Positions 21,070 through 32,591 of a stretch of 64,000 nucleotides of DNA are shown here, piece after piece. This DNA is from Chytridium lagenaria (lineage: Eukaryota > Chytridiomycota > Chytridiomycetes > Chytridiales > Chytridiaceae), in assembly GCA_025449115.1 (NCBI GenBank), contig JAHLKC010000051.1:176988-240987 (forward strand). Reading direction: 5' to 3'. The first letter of the stretch is position 1. The number at the start of each line of letters is the position of its first letter. The notes beneath the pieces were generated by a model that did not search any database, was not told the DNA's origin, and saw only the letters and a list, made by a program, of their open reading frames with translations. A program made the translations under genes and the position numbers.

Positions 21070-22991
21070 AGAGCTGGCCGTCGTATCTGTCCACGAAATA
21101 CTGCTGCGCCCGATTCCGTAACTTCTGTGCTGCCCTCTCAGACTCCTCCTCCCCTTCCCTCCTTACTCCCAGCATCAGCTCGACAACCCTCCTCAGGTAG
21201 GCATCCTCCGTCCCAAAGTACCGACTAGCATCCGATCCCCTGCTGTAGTCTAAGAAGCTGAGTGACGGCGGCTGGTCCACGGGGTAGAGCGCTCGGATCG
21301 GGATGTCCGGGCCATAGGTCGGACATGGGTGGCTTTCGTCGAGCTCCTCTTCTAGCGTTCTTGATGGTACCTCCGAAGGGGCAACAGGTCGGCGTTCAAT
21401 CCGATCCACACCATCCACTCCACTCCTCGGGACAGTCAAAACCTCGATGCGCAGATGGGAGATCCGCGAGATGAGCCTCTGGATGCGAGGATTGACGCTG
21501 CCCGTAGTGAGGTGGAAGCGGAGAGAGGTGTGGTCAGTAACGAGGATAAGCTTCGAAGTAATCAAATACTCGACCTTGGTGACACCCTGCACGACGGAGA
21601 GGACTTCTCGCTCGGAGGACGTGTACCTGAGCTCGGCTCCTCAAAGGACGCGGCCGATCCACATGATGGGGGCGAAGACAGTGGCGGGAGTGATGTTGGT
21701 GTCGTCGGCGGGGTCTCCGGGGTGGCAGAGGACGGAGGCAGCGACTGTCTCACCGGCGTCGGAGACAAGGACAAGCGGGCGGGCTGGATCGTAGCGGACC
21801 ATGACGCGGGGCGAAGAGCGCAGGCGCGGAGTTCCTCGAAGGCGGCGTTGAGCGTGGGGTTTTCTTTCCATGGGTCACGGAATCCTTGATTGTCAAGACG
21901 CTTGCGGAAGAGGGCGAAGAGCGGCTGGGCATGGTCGGTGAAGCGAGGCACTCCGCGGGCAAAGAAGGAGATGGTCATGACAAAGGAGCGAAGTTCTTTC
22001 TGTGATCGGGGCGTCGGCCACTTCCTGATGACATCCAACTTCTCCGGATGCACCCAGTATCTCCCCTCCTCCACGATATGACCCAGCGTCGCGAACCGAG
22101 AGACAAAGGCGTAGAGCTTCTCCATGGCAAGGGTTCCGCTGTGGTGGGCGATGCGGCTGAAAAGGGCTGAGAGGTCCAGAAGGTGCTCGTCAAAGGTAGG
22201 ACTGCCGGCTCGGAAATCATCCACGTATTTGCCCACCCGATCGCTGATGTTTCGTTCTCCTCCAGGCGCCTTATCGTCCCGGTAGACCTCGTCCGCCGCC
22301 GCCCCAAAGTGGTCTCCTGCATCCACCAGTCCCATCGGGATCACTCCATACTCGAAGACCCCGTCTGGGAAGCGTACCGCCGTCAGCCATCTCGAAGCCT
22401 CGTGGAGTGGAACCGACAGATAGCCCTTTAGGTGGTCGCCGCAGGTATGTATCCGATGCCTTGCGCGTCGGAGAGGTAGTCGTCGATGTGTGGGAGAGGG
22501 TACCGATAGGGGACGATCAGGTCGTTGACGGGTCCGAAGTTATGGACAACGCGGAGGGCGGTGGTACCCGGCTTGGGTTAACAGGGAGCATCAGACGAGA
22601 CGCGGGACTTGCTCGGTTGCAGGCGCTCTCCCATCTCCTTACGGTACTCGACCAGGATGGCCACATGCTTGGGGTTGTGGCGGCGGTTCAGCGCGGTGGG
22701 CCACTTCTCCACTTCGGGACGCAGGACTTGGCGGGCGGGCTCGACCCCAGTCAGGATGTCCAGGTAGCTATTGCGGGGGCGGAGGATCCCTCGGAACTTC
22801 TTGAAGATCTCCTCCAGCTCTGGGCAACGGCGGCGATTCTCCTCACAGTCCTCGACCTGAACCCACAGATTCTCCCCCAACTCGATCCTCATCATCGGCG
22901 GCAACTTTGGCATCTTCGCGACCTCCTCCGCTTCCACCTTCACCACCATCTCACGGCTGATCCCTCCCCTCGAGTGATAATCGTCCTCCAT
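21070..22991 (-). pseudogene. Ty3/Gypsy reverse transcriptase-RNase H, frameshifted and cut
   Basis: Minus strand. The pre-RT region (PELEEIFKKFRG) leads into RT motifs in two frames: RVVHNFGPVNDLIVPYRYPL, then LPHIDDYL, then a frameshift near 22,435, then LTAVRFPDGVFEYGVIPMGL and the catalytic KYVDDF near 22,225. Next come LGHIVEEGRYWVHPEK and SFFARGVPRF. RNase H (LVLVSDAGETVAAS; SSEREVLSVVQG; LVTDHTSLRF) lies in shifted frames. Domain order and motifs fit Ty3/Gypsy. The gene stops at the element-G end at 21,069, so no integrase remains. GC content is clearly higher than in neighbouring DNA. Confidence 0.85.
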
Positions 22992-24406
22992 CCTCCTCCC
23001 GGTCCAAGCTGCGGCTCCCTACCATCCACCAGGTGCATCAAGTCGTCCCTCGTCCCCGTGGCGTCAAGGCTGTCGTCCAGTGCCCCTGGAAACTCCTCCT
23101 CCAGGTCGTCGGGATGCGGTGTGCGGCCCTTCAAGATGAACACCCGACAGACTCGGTCTCGTAGCTTCCTCCACTCTTCTTGCCCCATCACGTCCTGTAT
23201 CTCCACCCTCGGCGTGTCCACCTCTGCGGCGAGTCGTCGTAGAACGGCGTTTGACAAGTGTCCCGGTAGAACTGAACCTTCCATCTTTGGAGGAATTGGA
23301 GAACGGTTCGCGTCCGGCCACAAACTTTCGAAGCGATCCATGATGGAACCCAGTCCTGCACCACGTGACGGTATTGCCCTGACTGCCCCTCCGAGCAAGT
23401 CACACAACACCATCTGTCCCTCCTCGAAGAAAACCGCCCAACTTGGTGATGCCAAAAACCCTCGCTGAAGCGTGGCCATCGAGATGCAGTCGAGAGAGGC
23501 GCCGTCGTCGTGTACGGCCCGGATGACATGTCCGAGATCTGCACTTCCGACTGGCAGGATCTTCGCAGAATCGGCATGTCCTCCCGGAGTCTTCGTTTCG
23601 TGTTGACGAGGCCAATGGCTCGTTGCGGGCCCATCGGTCGCGCTCCTGTTCGAGTATTGGGTCGGCCAGCTCGGTCTCCACGCACCCCACCAGCTTGAAG
23701 GCCCTAGTGTGTCTCCTCGGATGTTGGCGATCGTGGCGGTACGCGGGAGATTCTTCATGAGCTCGAGAAGGCGTTCTCGAAGGCGGGGACTGAGACCACA
23801 CAGGACGGCGAGAGGAAGTCGGACCTCGGTGGCCTTCTTGATGATCTCATCCAGATCGATTTCGGGTTGTCGGCGAGGGCACGGAGACGGGAGCGGACGA
23901 CGGAGCTTGGGTCCGGGCGAGCGGCTTTGATGGTGAGCGGGAGCGGCGGTACGATGGGGACGGGCAATGATGGACGCGACGGCGGCGGCGAGGGTGGCGG
24001 TGAAGGTGGCGGGGTTGGCGGTCGGGCTGGTGCGGGTCCGCGGGGCACAGGAGAAGGGGTTCTTCGTCGATTTCCATGGAGTCATCCATTTCGGAGGGCG
24101 AGTCAGAATCGATGGTGACAATTGTGACGGTGGCGACGGGGAGGATGGTCGGTAAGGGACTGTGGCGGGGCAATGGGCTGCGGTGGGACACGGGCTGCGA
24201 CGGGAGGGCACGGTATTTAATGGGGGCACGGTCGGGCGAGGGATCTGGACGAGGGTCAAGCTCTGCGGAAGCGAGACGGTGGCGGAACGACTGGAGGCGA
24301 GGATCGGGTCGATGGCGGCGGCGCGGTGGGTCTTGGATGGGCGAAGGCGGGCGGTGCGGGACGAACGGGTCGGCAGGGGCAGATCGGTGTTGTGGTCGGG
24401 GGTCAT
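22940..24406 (-). pseudogene. Ty3/Gypsy linker and protease region
   Basis: A long minus-strand open frame. Its first ~170 residues, Pro/Ser/Arg-rich, may be partly out of the native frame. A block LGLSPRLRERLLELM-like (LCGLSPRLRERLLELMKNL) is typical of the segment between gag and protease in fungal Gypsy elements. Then follows VIRAVHDDGASLDCISMA, which I read as the aspartic-protease site with DDGA in place of DSGA. The frame ends close to the start of the pre-RT region in another frame. Confidence 0.65.
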
Positions 24407-24590
24407 CGCTTGAGAGGGATCCGAACGACGAGGGGTCAGAGTTGGGCGGGGCAGAGAGGACGATCGAGGGATCTTCGGCGAGGCAGCGCTCCTGGAGGCG
24501 GGCGCTTCGACGAGGGGGCGGGTTTAGAACGGCGATTCGGGGGGCGAAGAAGTCGGCGGTGGCGGCGGATTCGAGAAGGCCGGATTATAG

Positions 24591-25665
24591 TCATCCTGCA
24601 AGCTTCTCACTGGCGGGATGGCTGTGAAAAACTCTGCTGGTGGTGTTCTGAGCTCCCGTCGTCATCTGCCCTGGTCCCGTTGGTGGTCCCGTTGGTGGAT
24701 TGGCCTCTCGATACCCTATGGGCGTTCCGTCTGCGGCGTACTGGTGAGCGAAGCTCGCGGAGTACGGTCCCATCGTCGAGCGGTAGTGGGCGTTGCAAGG
24801 ATCGCAGAACTTGTGACCCTCGCGGCGGGTGAGAACATGCCACTGCATTCTCTGCTTTGCCGGCCCCGACCTGCGCCTGACCCTGACTGCATGCGAGCGA
24901 CCGCGTTGGCCACGGCAGCATTGATCCTCCTCTGGATCTCCTCCTCGGAAGCACCCTCGACGGCCGGGCCTCTCTTCGCGAGGACATTCAAGATCGGCGC
25001 CGTGTCTCTGGATGCCTTGAGCCTCTCCTCCTGCAAGATTCGTTGGAGGGCCTCGTAGACCTGGTCGCCGACTGGTTCCCCGCTGCCGCCTTGACTGCTC
25101 AGCTGGTGGGTCGTCTCGTACGACGCGTAGTTGACGTTCTCGTGTATGAACTTCGTGACGATGTCAATGGCCACCCCGAGATCCTCTTCCCCAGGCCATA
25201 ACTTCTCCGCAAGAAGCCTCTGGATCCACGGGTACGCGATGTTGGCCCGAAACTTCGCGATCAAGATGCCGCCCGTGTACGTCAGAATAACGCCCGCTTC
25301 CCTGCTCTGGCAGTATGCTTGCCAGTTTGCCTTTGCCGTCGCGCAGTATGCCCGGAGATCTTCGTCAGGCTTGATACCGTAGAGCGCCGCGCCCGCCTTG
25401 CTCATCTGGCTCAGAGGGTTGGCGGCGAAGGTGTCCCAGAACAGCGTCAGGAGCTCGGTGAGATTGTTGGTCGCCATGTTCGCAGCCCAGAACGCGTCGA
25501 CGGTGGAGTTGGAGCAGGCCGACTGGGAGAGCGCCATCCTCCAGAGCTCGAGCTTGTCGTCATCAGAGTCGGCGGAGGGGCGGCGGTAGAGGTGTGGATG
25601 GCGTTGATGTACGTGTCCGGGGAGGTCTTGTTCGGCACGAACAGCGGCAACGACGAAAGGCCCAT
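24591..25665 (-). pseudogene. Ty3/Gypsy gag
   Basis: Start proposed at 25,665 (MGLSSLPLFVPNKTSPD). One frameshift near 25,580 leads to the long frame with LWRMALSQSACSNSTVDAFW, a capsid-like helical region (LTLFWDTFAANPLSQMSKAG, YPWIQRLLAEKLWPGEEDLG) and a basic, Gly/Arg-rich end (GSGAGRGRQSREC). A second frame carries a Cys-containing segment (GHKFCDPCNAHYR) that may be the remains of a nucleic-acid-binding finger. Assignment to gag rests on position and composition, not on a decisive motif. Confidence 0.6.
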
Positions 25666-25669
25666 GGTG

Positions 25670-26345
25670 TGAGAATTACCCCGATTCTCTCTGTTGCAAC
25701 GGGGTTGGAATATGGACTGGGGAAGGGGTCCTCTGGTGCCCGTGCAAGTATCGATCGTCGAGTTCGCAGGGAAGAAGAATCCTAGAAGTGCGCGAACAAA
25801 ATCAGCCGGTGCCAATCTCGAATGTATTCAAAGTATAATAAAGACAACATGAAATGAAATGAAAATGAAAATGAAAAGGAAGACCGCGCAGAGGGCACGA
25901 AAGGGTAGGATTCTCCACCAGGTGAAAAAAAGTTCTTACCTAGAAGTGCGCGAACATAATCAGCCGGTGCCAATCTGCTCGACACTCTCAGGAAGAGGCT
26001 CTTTTTATACACCAAAAGAGAAAGAGAAGAGGAAGACAACATCGATGAAGAAAGAGAGAAGTAGGAAGCAAAAGCCGCGGAACATGACTCGACCCGGGGG
26101 GGAAGACGATAACATCAAGAATACAAGAAAAGCTATGAATAAAAGGTAGGAGGACGCGAGAAAGCCTAATGAACAGAGATACATCGATGAAGAGGGAAGG
26201 AAAAGAAACGAAAGCCCACAACACATCGAGGAAAGGACGAAATGAGACGGACCGGCAAGAGATGAAGATAGGAAGAAGATAAGGAAGCGAAGAAGATAGA
26301 GAAAGTCCAAAACGCGCCGCGTCGCGTCGCGTCGGTCGTCAAAAA
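25670..26345 (-). repeat. Probable 5' LTR/leader of the Gypsy element
   Basis: Lies upstream of gag on the minus strand. A minus-strand TATA-like box GTATAAAAAGAG sits at about 26,000. Two 38-bp direct repeats with one mismatch, CCTAGAAGTGCGCGAACA plus AATCAGCCGGTGCC, occur at 25,781-25,818 and 25,939-25,976. Purine-rich plus-strand DNA fills the rest, and an A15 run ends it at 26,341-26,355. With no second LTR to compare, the limits are uncertain. Confidence 0.4.
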
Positions 26346-26380
26346 AAAAAAAAAATCCAGAAATCCCTCGCTATGCGACA

Positions 26381-26473
26381 GTGTGTTGAGTCAAAATAAA
26401 TAAAGAACGTTGTTCGAGCAAAAGTGCGTCTACTTTGCTTTAATTGAGCCCCGTGAACAACAAGTATTCAACA
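26381..26473 (+). repeat. 3' fragment of Copia-F LTR
   Basis: GTGTTGAGTC to GTATTCAACA matches the last ~93 bp of the complete LTR at 51,651-52,156, including GAACGTTGTTCGAGCAAAAG. Confidence 0.85.
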
Positions 26474-26930
26474 GCTCGCGACGCGGTAACCCGCAAACCT
26501 TCCTTCGAGAAGGTCTTATGGTGAGTGGCTCCAGAGGCCAGAATCCATCGGTCATCCCGCTTCTCCAGCTTAACCGACCAGGCTTGCCCATCCTCCCGTC
26601 AACCTTACGCACAATAGCCATAGAGGCAATTGGACTCGCACGCGCCATGTTTGCAGACTTCTTCTTGTCCAAGGCGCTTCTTCCACCACGTCCGACGATG
26701 ACGTTCCTACCACCAGCATATCTCTCGTTCTCTGAGGTATCATCACTTGACTCCCCCGATTCCTTCTTCTTTCCAGAGCGACACTTGTTTGCGATGTGTC
26801 CTATTTCTTGCACTTCAAACAAGTCACTGACCTTGTATCTCCAACTTTGGACGCGTCCTTTCCTGCTGGTTTCTTCCCCTAACGCGCTCTTGTCGTGAAG
26901 AAGGCCTCCGCTTCCTCCGATGCTTCCACG
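26474..26930 (-). pseudogene. Copia gag zinc knuckle and protease remnant
   Basis: On the minus strand a CCHC knuckle (ends GHIANKC, with a one-base shift inside the first Cys pair) lies near 26,790-26,820. It is followed by a Ser/Asp/Glu-rich segment and then by WILASGATHH in another frame near 26,545. The latter is the Copia protease motif with Ala where Asp is expected. The piece is therefore degenerate as well as frameshifted. It faces a plus-strand Copia-F LTR fragment on one side and the inverted arm on the other. Confidence 0.65.
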
Positions 26931-27640
26931 CGATTCCTCGAGAAGACATACGCGCGATTATCATTGGTTTCACCTTTAGTTTTAAGGTGGAGTCAGCCTT
27001 TTGGCCCCTTTTCTCTCAATGGTATGGCATCGTCTCGTAACACTCCCTGCCCCGTTTCTTATCTCGTTATTGGTGTTCTTCCACTTCGGTGTTAATGTGT
27101 TGCTTGGTTTCCTGTCCCGGGGTTCCAGGAACATTTATATGTTTTCCTCCCTTTGTTATGATTCGGCCGGTGCTGGATTATCTCCTTTCTTTGCCATCTC
27201 TTTTGTTATTATTGTTCCTGAGATCTACGACTCTTGGTGGCCCTTTTGTAGGCCTCTGCTTCATCGTCTTTTCTTTTGTCGGAACCCCCTCTTTATCTGT
27301 TGAGGTTTATGGCCCGACTTCTCAGTCTTATGCTTCTATTGTCCTCCCCATCGTTTGTGGGCTTTTTCTGTTGTCACTCGGTTTCTGTTTGATTTGTGTT
27401 TGCTTAATACATTGTTTTCTAGTCTCACGTCTTGTCTTTGTGTTGTCATGTGCGTGGTCTTCCGGGGGTGCTCGTTTCTGTTATGCTGTGGCTGTCCCCA
27501 GTTTACCCGCTGTCGGACCATCCTGCGGCTCTCTCTCTGGGGGCTCGGTTTGCTTCTCCTGTGGTCACAGACACTTTCTGGATATCTATGCATGGCGGGC
27601 GTCGTCCTCAGGATTATTGCCATTTGAAACATGATCTAAT
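26931..27640 (+). pseudogene. DIRS-like RNase H C-terminal fragment (left arm)
   Basis: The plus strand, in shifting frames, encodes FGPFSLNGMASSRNTPCP, then segments corresponding to the PPF-type and hydrophobic strands that follow RNase H in tyrosine-recombinase retroelements. It is the inverted twin of 46,270-46,980, where upstream RNase H sequence is also kept. No recombinase domain is present. Confidence 0.55.
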
Positions 27641-28167
27641 AAATCTGGATTAAGAATAGCGAGAACGAAATTGTAACAACCTTCCAAAGCCTTTCCATCA
27701 AGGTAATCGTTTACCGCTGATAAAACATCGTTGGGATCGTCGTCAGAGTCATCGGAAGATTCGAGTGAGATCTCATCGGATTCTGCAGCATCAACACTAG
27801 TAGCGGTGTCTAACAAATGCAAAGTATCTGTTAAAGAACGACGAGATATACAAACCTTCATCAAAGTCTGCCCTGTCTATAGAAATAGCCTTGTCTAAGT
27901 CGGATTACTTGTCACTGACATCATGACCTTGATCCACATCCACATCCATGCTAGGAACTACAGAAGCATCAAAACAATCTGCAGGTCCAGCCTTGCAGTT
28001 GCATCGATTACTCGCATTAAGATGGTATAGCAGCCGCTCCGGGCATTGTATTGCTTGTTGCATAGCAGGCATTCAAGCACCTTTCTTTCGCTGCAGCTAC
28101 TGACGAACTCTCATGGCCCCTCTCTTCCATGTTTTGACAAACCTTTAAAGCGTCAAGTTTATCTCCC
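27586..28167 (-). CDS. Small acidic protein gene, left arm, function unknown
   Basis: Not recognised. A minus-strand start MGDKLDALKVCQNMEERGHE at about 28,167 is followed by Cys-containing segments (CLNACYAT or, in another frame, CLLCNKQYN) and a last exon from about 27,810. That exon encodes an acidic stretch (SLESSDDSDDDPNDVL) and ends NPEDDARHA. A GTTTGTAT donor and AACAG acceptor near 27,830-27,860 suggest an intron. The central part needs a frameshift or another intron. The stop lies just beside the DIRS fragment. Confidence 0.35.
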
Positions 28168-28655
28168 ATCTTGTCACCAATTTATAAAAATCAAAAAAAA
28201 AAAAGTCCGCCATAAAAATGGTTAAGAAACCAGCTGCTCCCAACTATAATTCTAAGCATATCTCTTCATAATCCGATTTTACGAACTTTCAAACAGACTG
28301 CCGAATTCTTTGCGCTGAAAGGTGTTTTCCTGCAAAGACTTCATATCCACGACGATGCCATTTTCTTCCGCCATCCAGATTTCAGATGTGAAGCTCCCCA
28401 AAGCATGCATGATACCCGCGGCCTTCACGATCGCATCCTGATGCCTCTTTAACGCACCCGCTTCCTTGGCCGCCGACAATCCTGGTCTCCATAATCCGAT
28501 TTATGAAAAAATACTTGCTAGAAGAATTGTAATCGTGTGGCATCTACGTATATAATATTTATAGAGATACATCTATCATATATTTCTATTCACTTTTATG
28601 TTTTTTCAAAAGTAGAAAGCCGCACAAACTTGGAAAATAATTCGTCCAATTCCCC
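28168..28655. other. Intergenic, left arm
   Basis: AT-rich with an A12 run near 28,194. It contains a short minus-strand frame (KEFGSLFESS end) that I do not regard as a gene with confidence. Mirrored at 45,283-45,753. Confidence 0.5.
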
Positions 28656-31600
28656 TCAAGCCGAAAATCGGTAAGTAGCGAAACCCTTCGAGTCTCGAAT
28701 TTCAAACGCCCCATCAGCCTGCAACCCGGCAACGTAAGGCGGCGTCCCTCTCTTCCCTGAAACAGTCTGAATCGTCACATTCCCCCACATGTTCGTTACA
28801 ACCAAATCCCCATCCACCGTCAACTCCATCACAGTCTTCTCTCTAAACACCATATTACTCAAAATTTGCTTTGGCTGTGTTCCCTTCTTATTCGTCAACA
28901 CCAAGTTTCCGTTCGCACCAAGCTTGAACGATGCACCGTCCTTTTGGAATTTTTCGCCAAAAAACATGAGCCGGTTCCGGTCGGTGCGGAGAGAGTCGGT
29001 GATGGCAGGTCCATGAGACCAGAGTTTAGTGCCGCGAAGGTTGTCGTTGGTGCAACTTGTGAGCGTGAAATTGGTGCCAAGACAGGTGTCGGTTTTATGA
29101 TTCATTGTAAGGAAGTAGTCGTTGTAGTGTTTCCAGGTTGTAAAAGGGGAACAGGCAGAGAGAATGTCGGTGGCGTTTCCCAAGCAGAGCCCGGTCTCGA
29201 CGGTAGTGTTGGTTTCAGACATCGCAATATAGTGCTTGGTAGCTTCGACATACTTGAATGAGCGGCAGGTAGAGTTCGTGTAAGAGATTGGGATACAGAC
29301 GCCTGTGGCGAGATTGTAGATAGGGGCGGTCTTTCCTACGAGCGTGCACTTGGCGCAATGATCACAGGAGACGTAGGGACGAGTGTAAGTCATGTGGCCG
29401 TAAAACGTGGCGTTGAGGTCGACGCGGAGAGTCCAAGTTGGTTTCTGGATGGTGTCGGTTAATCCAAAAAGAGTGCCATTGTCAGTGATGACCATGCTGG
29501 TCATGCCGCCGTTTTCGGTGCTCCAAATGACTTTACTGCCTCCATCTTTGACTTGAAACATACCCTTGGTGTCAAGACCTGCGCGGTAGGGTGGGGTTGC
29601 AAACCACATATCCATGGTCTGGGTTTGCCACATTGTACGCGAACCGTCTTTAAGGAACAAGTTGCCACCTTCATCAAGGTACATGGAGAACCTGCCATTG
29701 GGTGAGCGGATGCCTTGGTTAGACTCGATGAAATTGGCATTGCAGGTCTCCGAAGTAACGTTTTGAATGGTCAAAATAAGTCGGTCGCCTTTCCACTTGA
29801 TGTTGGAGGGAAGGGTGTTGTGGTAATCTTTAGCTCCACTATCAGACGATTCTGTGGGTTTGACGGTTGGAAAGATTGACATGACAGGGTACTTGTAGCC
29901 GAAGCGGTTCTTGCTGAGTCTGTTCGACCAAATACGAATGTCCATGCCATCTAAAAGCTCAAGCTCGCCATCTTCCTGCAGTACTAAGGTGTATCCCTTG
30001 GATCCAAACACACCGACGGGGTAGTCAAGACCGTAAGGTTGGGTGGACCAGACGACAGTCCAATCTGATGGAGCATTGATGTAGACGCCTTGAGCTTCCT
30101 GAATGAGATGACCGTCGGTAGTTACGCGAAGACGGCAAGTGATACTTTTGGATGTAATCGGGTATCCGTTCATGATTCCTGTTGACCATTCCCGGATGGC
30201 GCCTCTGAATACACCGATGTTGCAAGAGTTTTCCGCCTCAAACTTTAAGGTAAATACCCCATTGGATCGATCTTTTTTGGTATTTGTTCCAAGCGTCAAA
30301 TCCATGACATAGCCAAACTTGAGAGCCGCTTGCTCAGGAATATTTACGTACTTTTGCGCTGCGTGTTTAAACACCTTTGAGGAGCTCCAGGATCTTCGAC
30401 CTCCATGATGCAGGTTACATTGTTGGATTGCTCAAGAGTAGGAGGTAACTGAACCTCGGTCGTGTAGATCATGTCTCCTGATTCTTCAATGCAGCTCCAC
30501 GGTGTGATTTCGGAAATAACCAGCGGTCGGCAGACAACGTACCCAATTGTACCAGGAGGAATGGGAATACTTTGAGAAGTTTCGATGGTTTGCGCGATGG
30601 TGTACATGGTGGTGTTAATTGCTTCGACAGAATTTGAATCAGCATATGCATCTGTATAGCCTTTTCCGCTGCTGTACGTCTTGGATTTGAGGACATTTTG
30701 TGCCATATGTGTTACTGGTGGTGTAGCCATACGCGTCGGTGTTGGTGATGGCCCATCCATTCTCCGTGGTGTTGCCGCTCATGTATGCGTTGGAAGTCGA
30801 ATCTGTCTGCCTCAACTCATCGGTGAAGGTGTTGGTATGCCCATGAGTGTAGGCCTTGGATCCGCCATGAGAGTAAGCAACGGTGTGAGTATTGTCGCAG
30901 TTGTGACGGACGGCGTAGTTTTCACCATTGTTCTCAGTAACGGACTGCGAGCAATCGTTACGGACAGACTTTGATTTCATGGCGCCTTGAGAGATGGTGA
31001 ATGTTACGGATCGTGCATTTTGATCTGAGATGGTGGCGGTATAGCCCGCCGATGCTGCACCTTTGGAAATTTCAAGATTGACACCTTCGTCCCAACCACG
31101 TGTTTTAGTGCAGGTCACCGTCATACTGTTATCAGCACTCTTCTGCGACACGGAGTCTCGGCTGGCACCGACGTTAAGGTTGTATTGATTTCCTCCTAGG
31201 GCTGTGTACTCATATCCGTTGCTGATGGTCTGCGTCTTGCTGTCTTCTCGATTCCAAGTGAGTTGGTTCGTCCAACTCTGCTCGTTAGAGTTGGCAGTGG
31301 TGTTGCCACGAGTAATATCAAGAGACTTTGTAAACGTATCTTGCAAATTCTTGCTGAATGAGGAGCTGTTTGTGCTTGCAAAGGTCCGGGTGACAGAGTC
31401 TTCGGTTGCCTTGCTTAATATGTCAGTAGTCGAGTCGGTGCTTCCGTCATTCCAGTTGGTGGCGTTTGTTTTTGTATATGTGACTGTATTGCCTCTGGAG
31501 ATCGCAAAGGAGATGGCGTTCGTCACAGTGACGGAAGTACTTTGGGACCAGATACACGGGGATCCTCCCTTGGGACAATTGACGCCCTTGTTGGTGAGAC

Positions 31601-32591
31601 TGTAGGCCATGCCGGTGCCGAGTCGCCTCACAACATCCGCTCTTGGAATACCTGTGAGAGCCGAGTGGTAGGGGTCCGAAAACGGTCCAGCGCTCACCAG
31701 AGGCATGCACCTACATATAGGGTTGAGTTAGACAATGCTTGGAATCAATGCTTTACAACGCAATCAACGTGCATGATCACCCTGTTTTGCTATGGAGTGA
31801 TCATCCAGAGTGATCATCCTGCTCTTGCCATGATCATCCTGCTTCGCAAGGCATGCACAGATGTGGCGCAGAAGGTGCAGGCATGATCATCCTGCTTCGC
31901 AAGACAAGTCCGCCATAGAAAAAAAAAAAAAGGAGAAACTGACAAGTTCAACATAAACATTTACTCACTTTTTGAATCCAGACAATGTTTTGACGACCTC
32001 ACGCCTTCGTAGGGCCTTTTCAGCAGGTTTTGTGATCTTGTTTGGGCAAAAGCCGTTCCCACCACCTGATCCCAGAGGAACCATGCCAGGATTGTTAGGG
32101 TTTACTTGAAGTTGTCTTTGTTGAAGCCTTCCTGTCTGCCCGACCTTGAAGTTGGCATTGTCGGGGTTCTGAGGTAAGTAGGTGTTGCATCGAGCCATCG
32201 GTGGCCCTTCAATGTTCTCTGGGGTCCCAGCTTGATCGGAAGTGATAGGAGCGTCGTTGAATTGACGGCGGCGGAAAGGTGATGGGTCTTTTGGCGTATC
32301 GGCGTCAGCAGCCTTGATAGTGGAGATCGCGTTGTTCAAAAAGTTATCACAGTCTTTTACGAGCCTGACTTGATCCTCATCAATCTTCCCATCATTGTTG
32401 CAAAAAGCTCTGCACATGGGGATTAACAGCTTTCCAAGACTGTAGCAGCCGACATTACACCCTTGCCTCCTGATGGTCTCCCACGTACTATCATCAATGC
32501 CGATGAACCCTCCGGCACAGAGGTGTGCCAGAAGGCAAAGAACGGAGAGGCATCGCAGAAGAATGAATGACGGCCGAAGTCGTTGCATCAT
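28656..32591 (-). CDS. Large secreted lectin-domain protein, left copy (frameshifted)
   Basis: Exon 1 (32,591-31,969) starts with a signal peptide (FILLRCLSVLCLLAHLCAGG), then Cys-containing sequence and NNDGKIDEDQ, which resembles a calcium-binding loop. A 258-nt intron (31,711-31,968; GTGAGT...TAG) joins in phase 2 to exon 2. Exon 2 opens with a ~400-residue Ser/Thr/Asn-rich domain of alternating polar residues, predicted beta-rich, ending around SIPIPPG. C-terminal repeats follow with bulb-type-lectin character (FSMYLDEGGNLFLKDGS, GNLVLTNKKG, LTVDGDLVVTNMWG). Frameshifts lie near 30,695 and 30,368. Secretion and carbohydrate binding are inferred. The beta-rich domain might be pore-forming-like, but I cannot show it. 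Confidence 0.72.
31711..31968 (-). other. Intron with repeated GATGATCA words, left copy
   Basis: Five copies of GRTGATCAY, mostly within GCAGGATGATCATGC-like words, plus a T11 run, all inside the single long intron of the lectin-domain gene. The twin intron at 41,962-42,218 keeps them all. Confidence 0.8.

Larger units (their letters stand above)
26931..32588 (+). repeat. Left arm of large inverted duplication
   Basis: Matches the reverse complement of 41,344-46,983. Similarity starts near CTCGAGAAGACAT on the outside and ends at the second codon region of the lectin-domain gene on the inside (ACGACTTCGGCCGTCAT). The arm carries a DIRS-like RNase H fragment, a small acidic gene and the large secreted gene. 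The outer parts are nearly identical between arms, but a central 1.6 kb within the secreted gene is diverged. Confidence 0.92.

Noticed and set aside
22407..24627. Long plus-strand open frames in the GC-rich region
   Set aside because: They are antisense shadows of the minus-strand Gypsy gene, caused by high GC; their sequence is low-complexity and has no domain.
26381..26930. A complete Copia-F element starting at the LTR fragment
   Set aside because: The gag/protease remnant beside it is on the opposite strand and the LTR is only its last 93 bp, so these are two unrelated scraps.
27001..27634. A plus-strand multi-pass membrane protein
   Set aside because: The hydrophobic frame is a shifted reading of the DIRS-like RNase H downstream segment; motifs FGPFSLNGMA and the mirrored copy support that instead.
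28279..28479. A 66-residue minus-strand gene
   Set aside because: In the mirrored copy at about 45,440-45,640 a small deletion breaks the frame and there is no other sign of coding.
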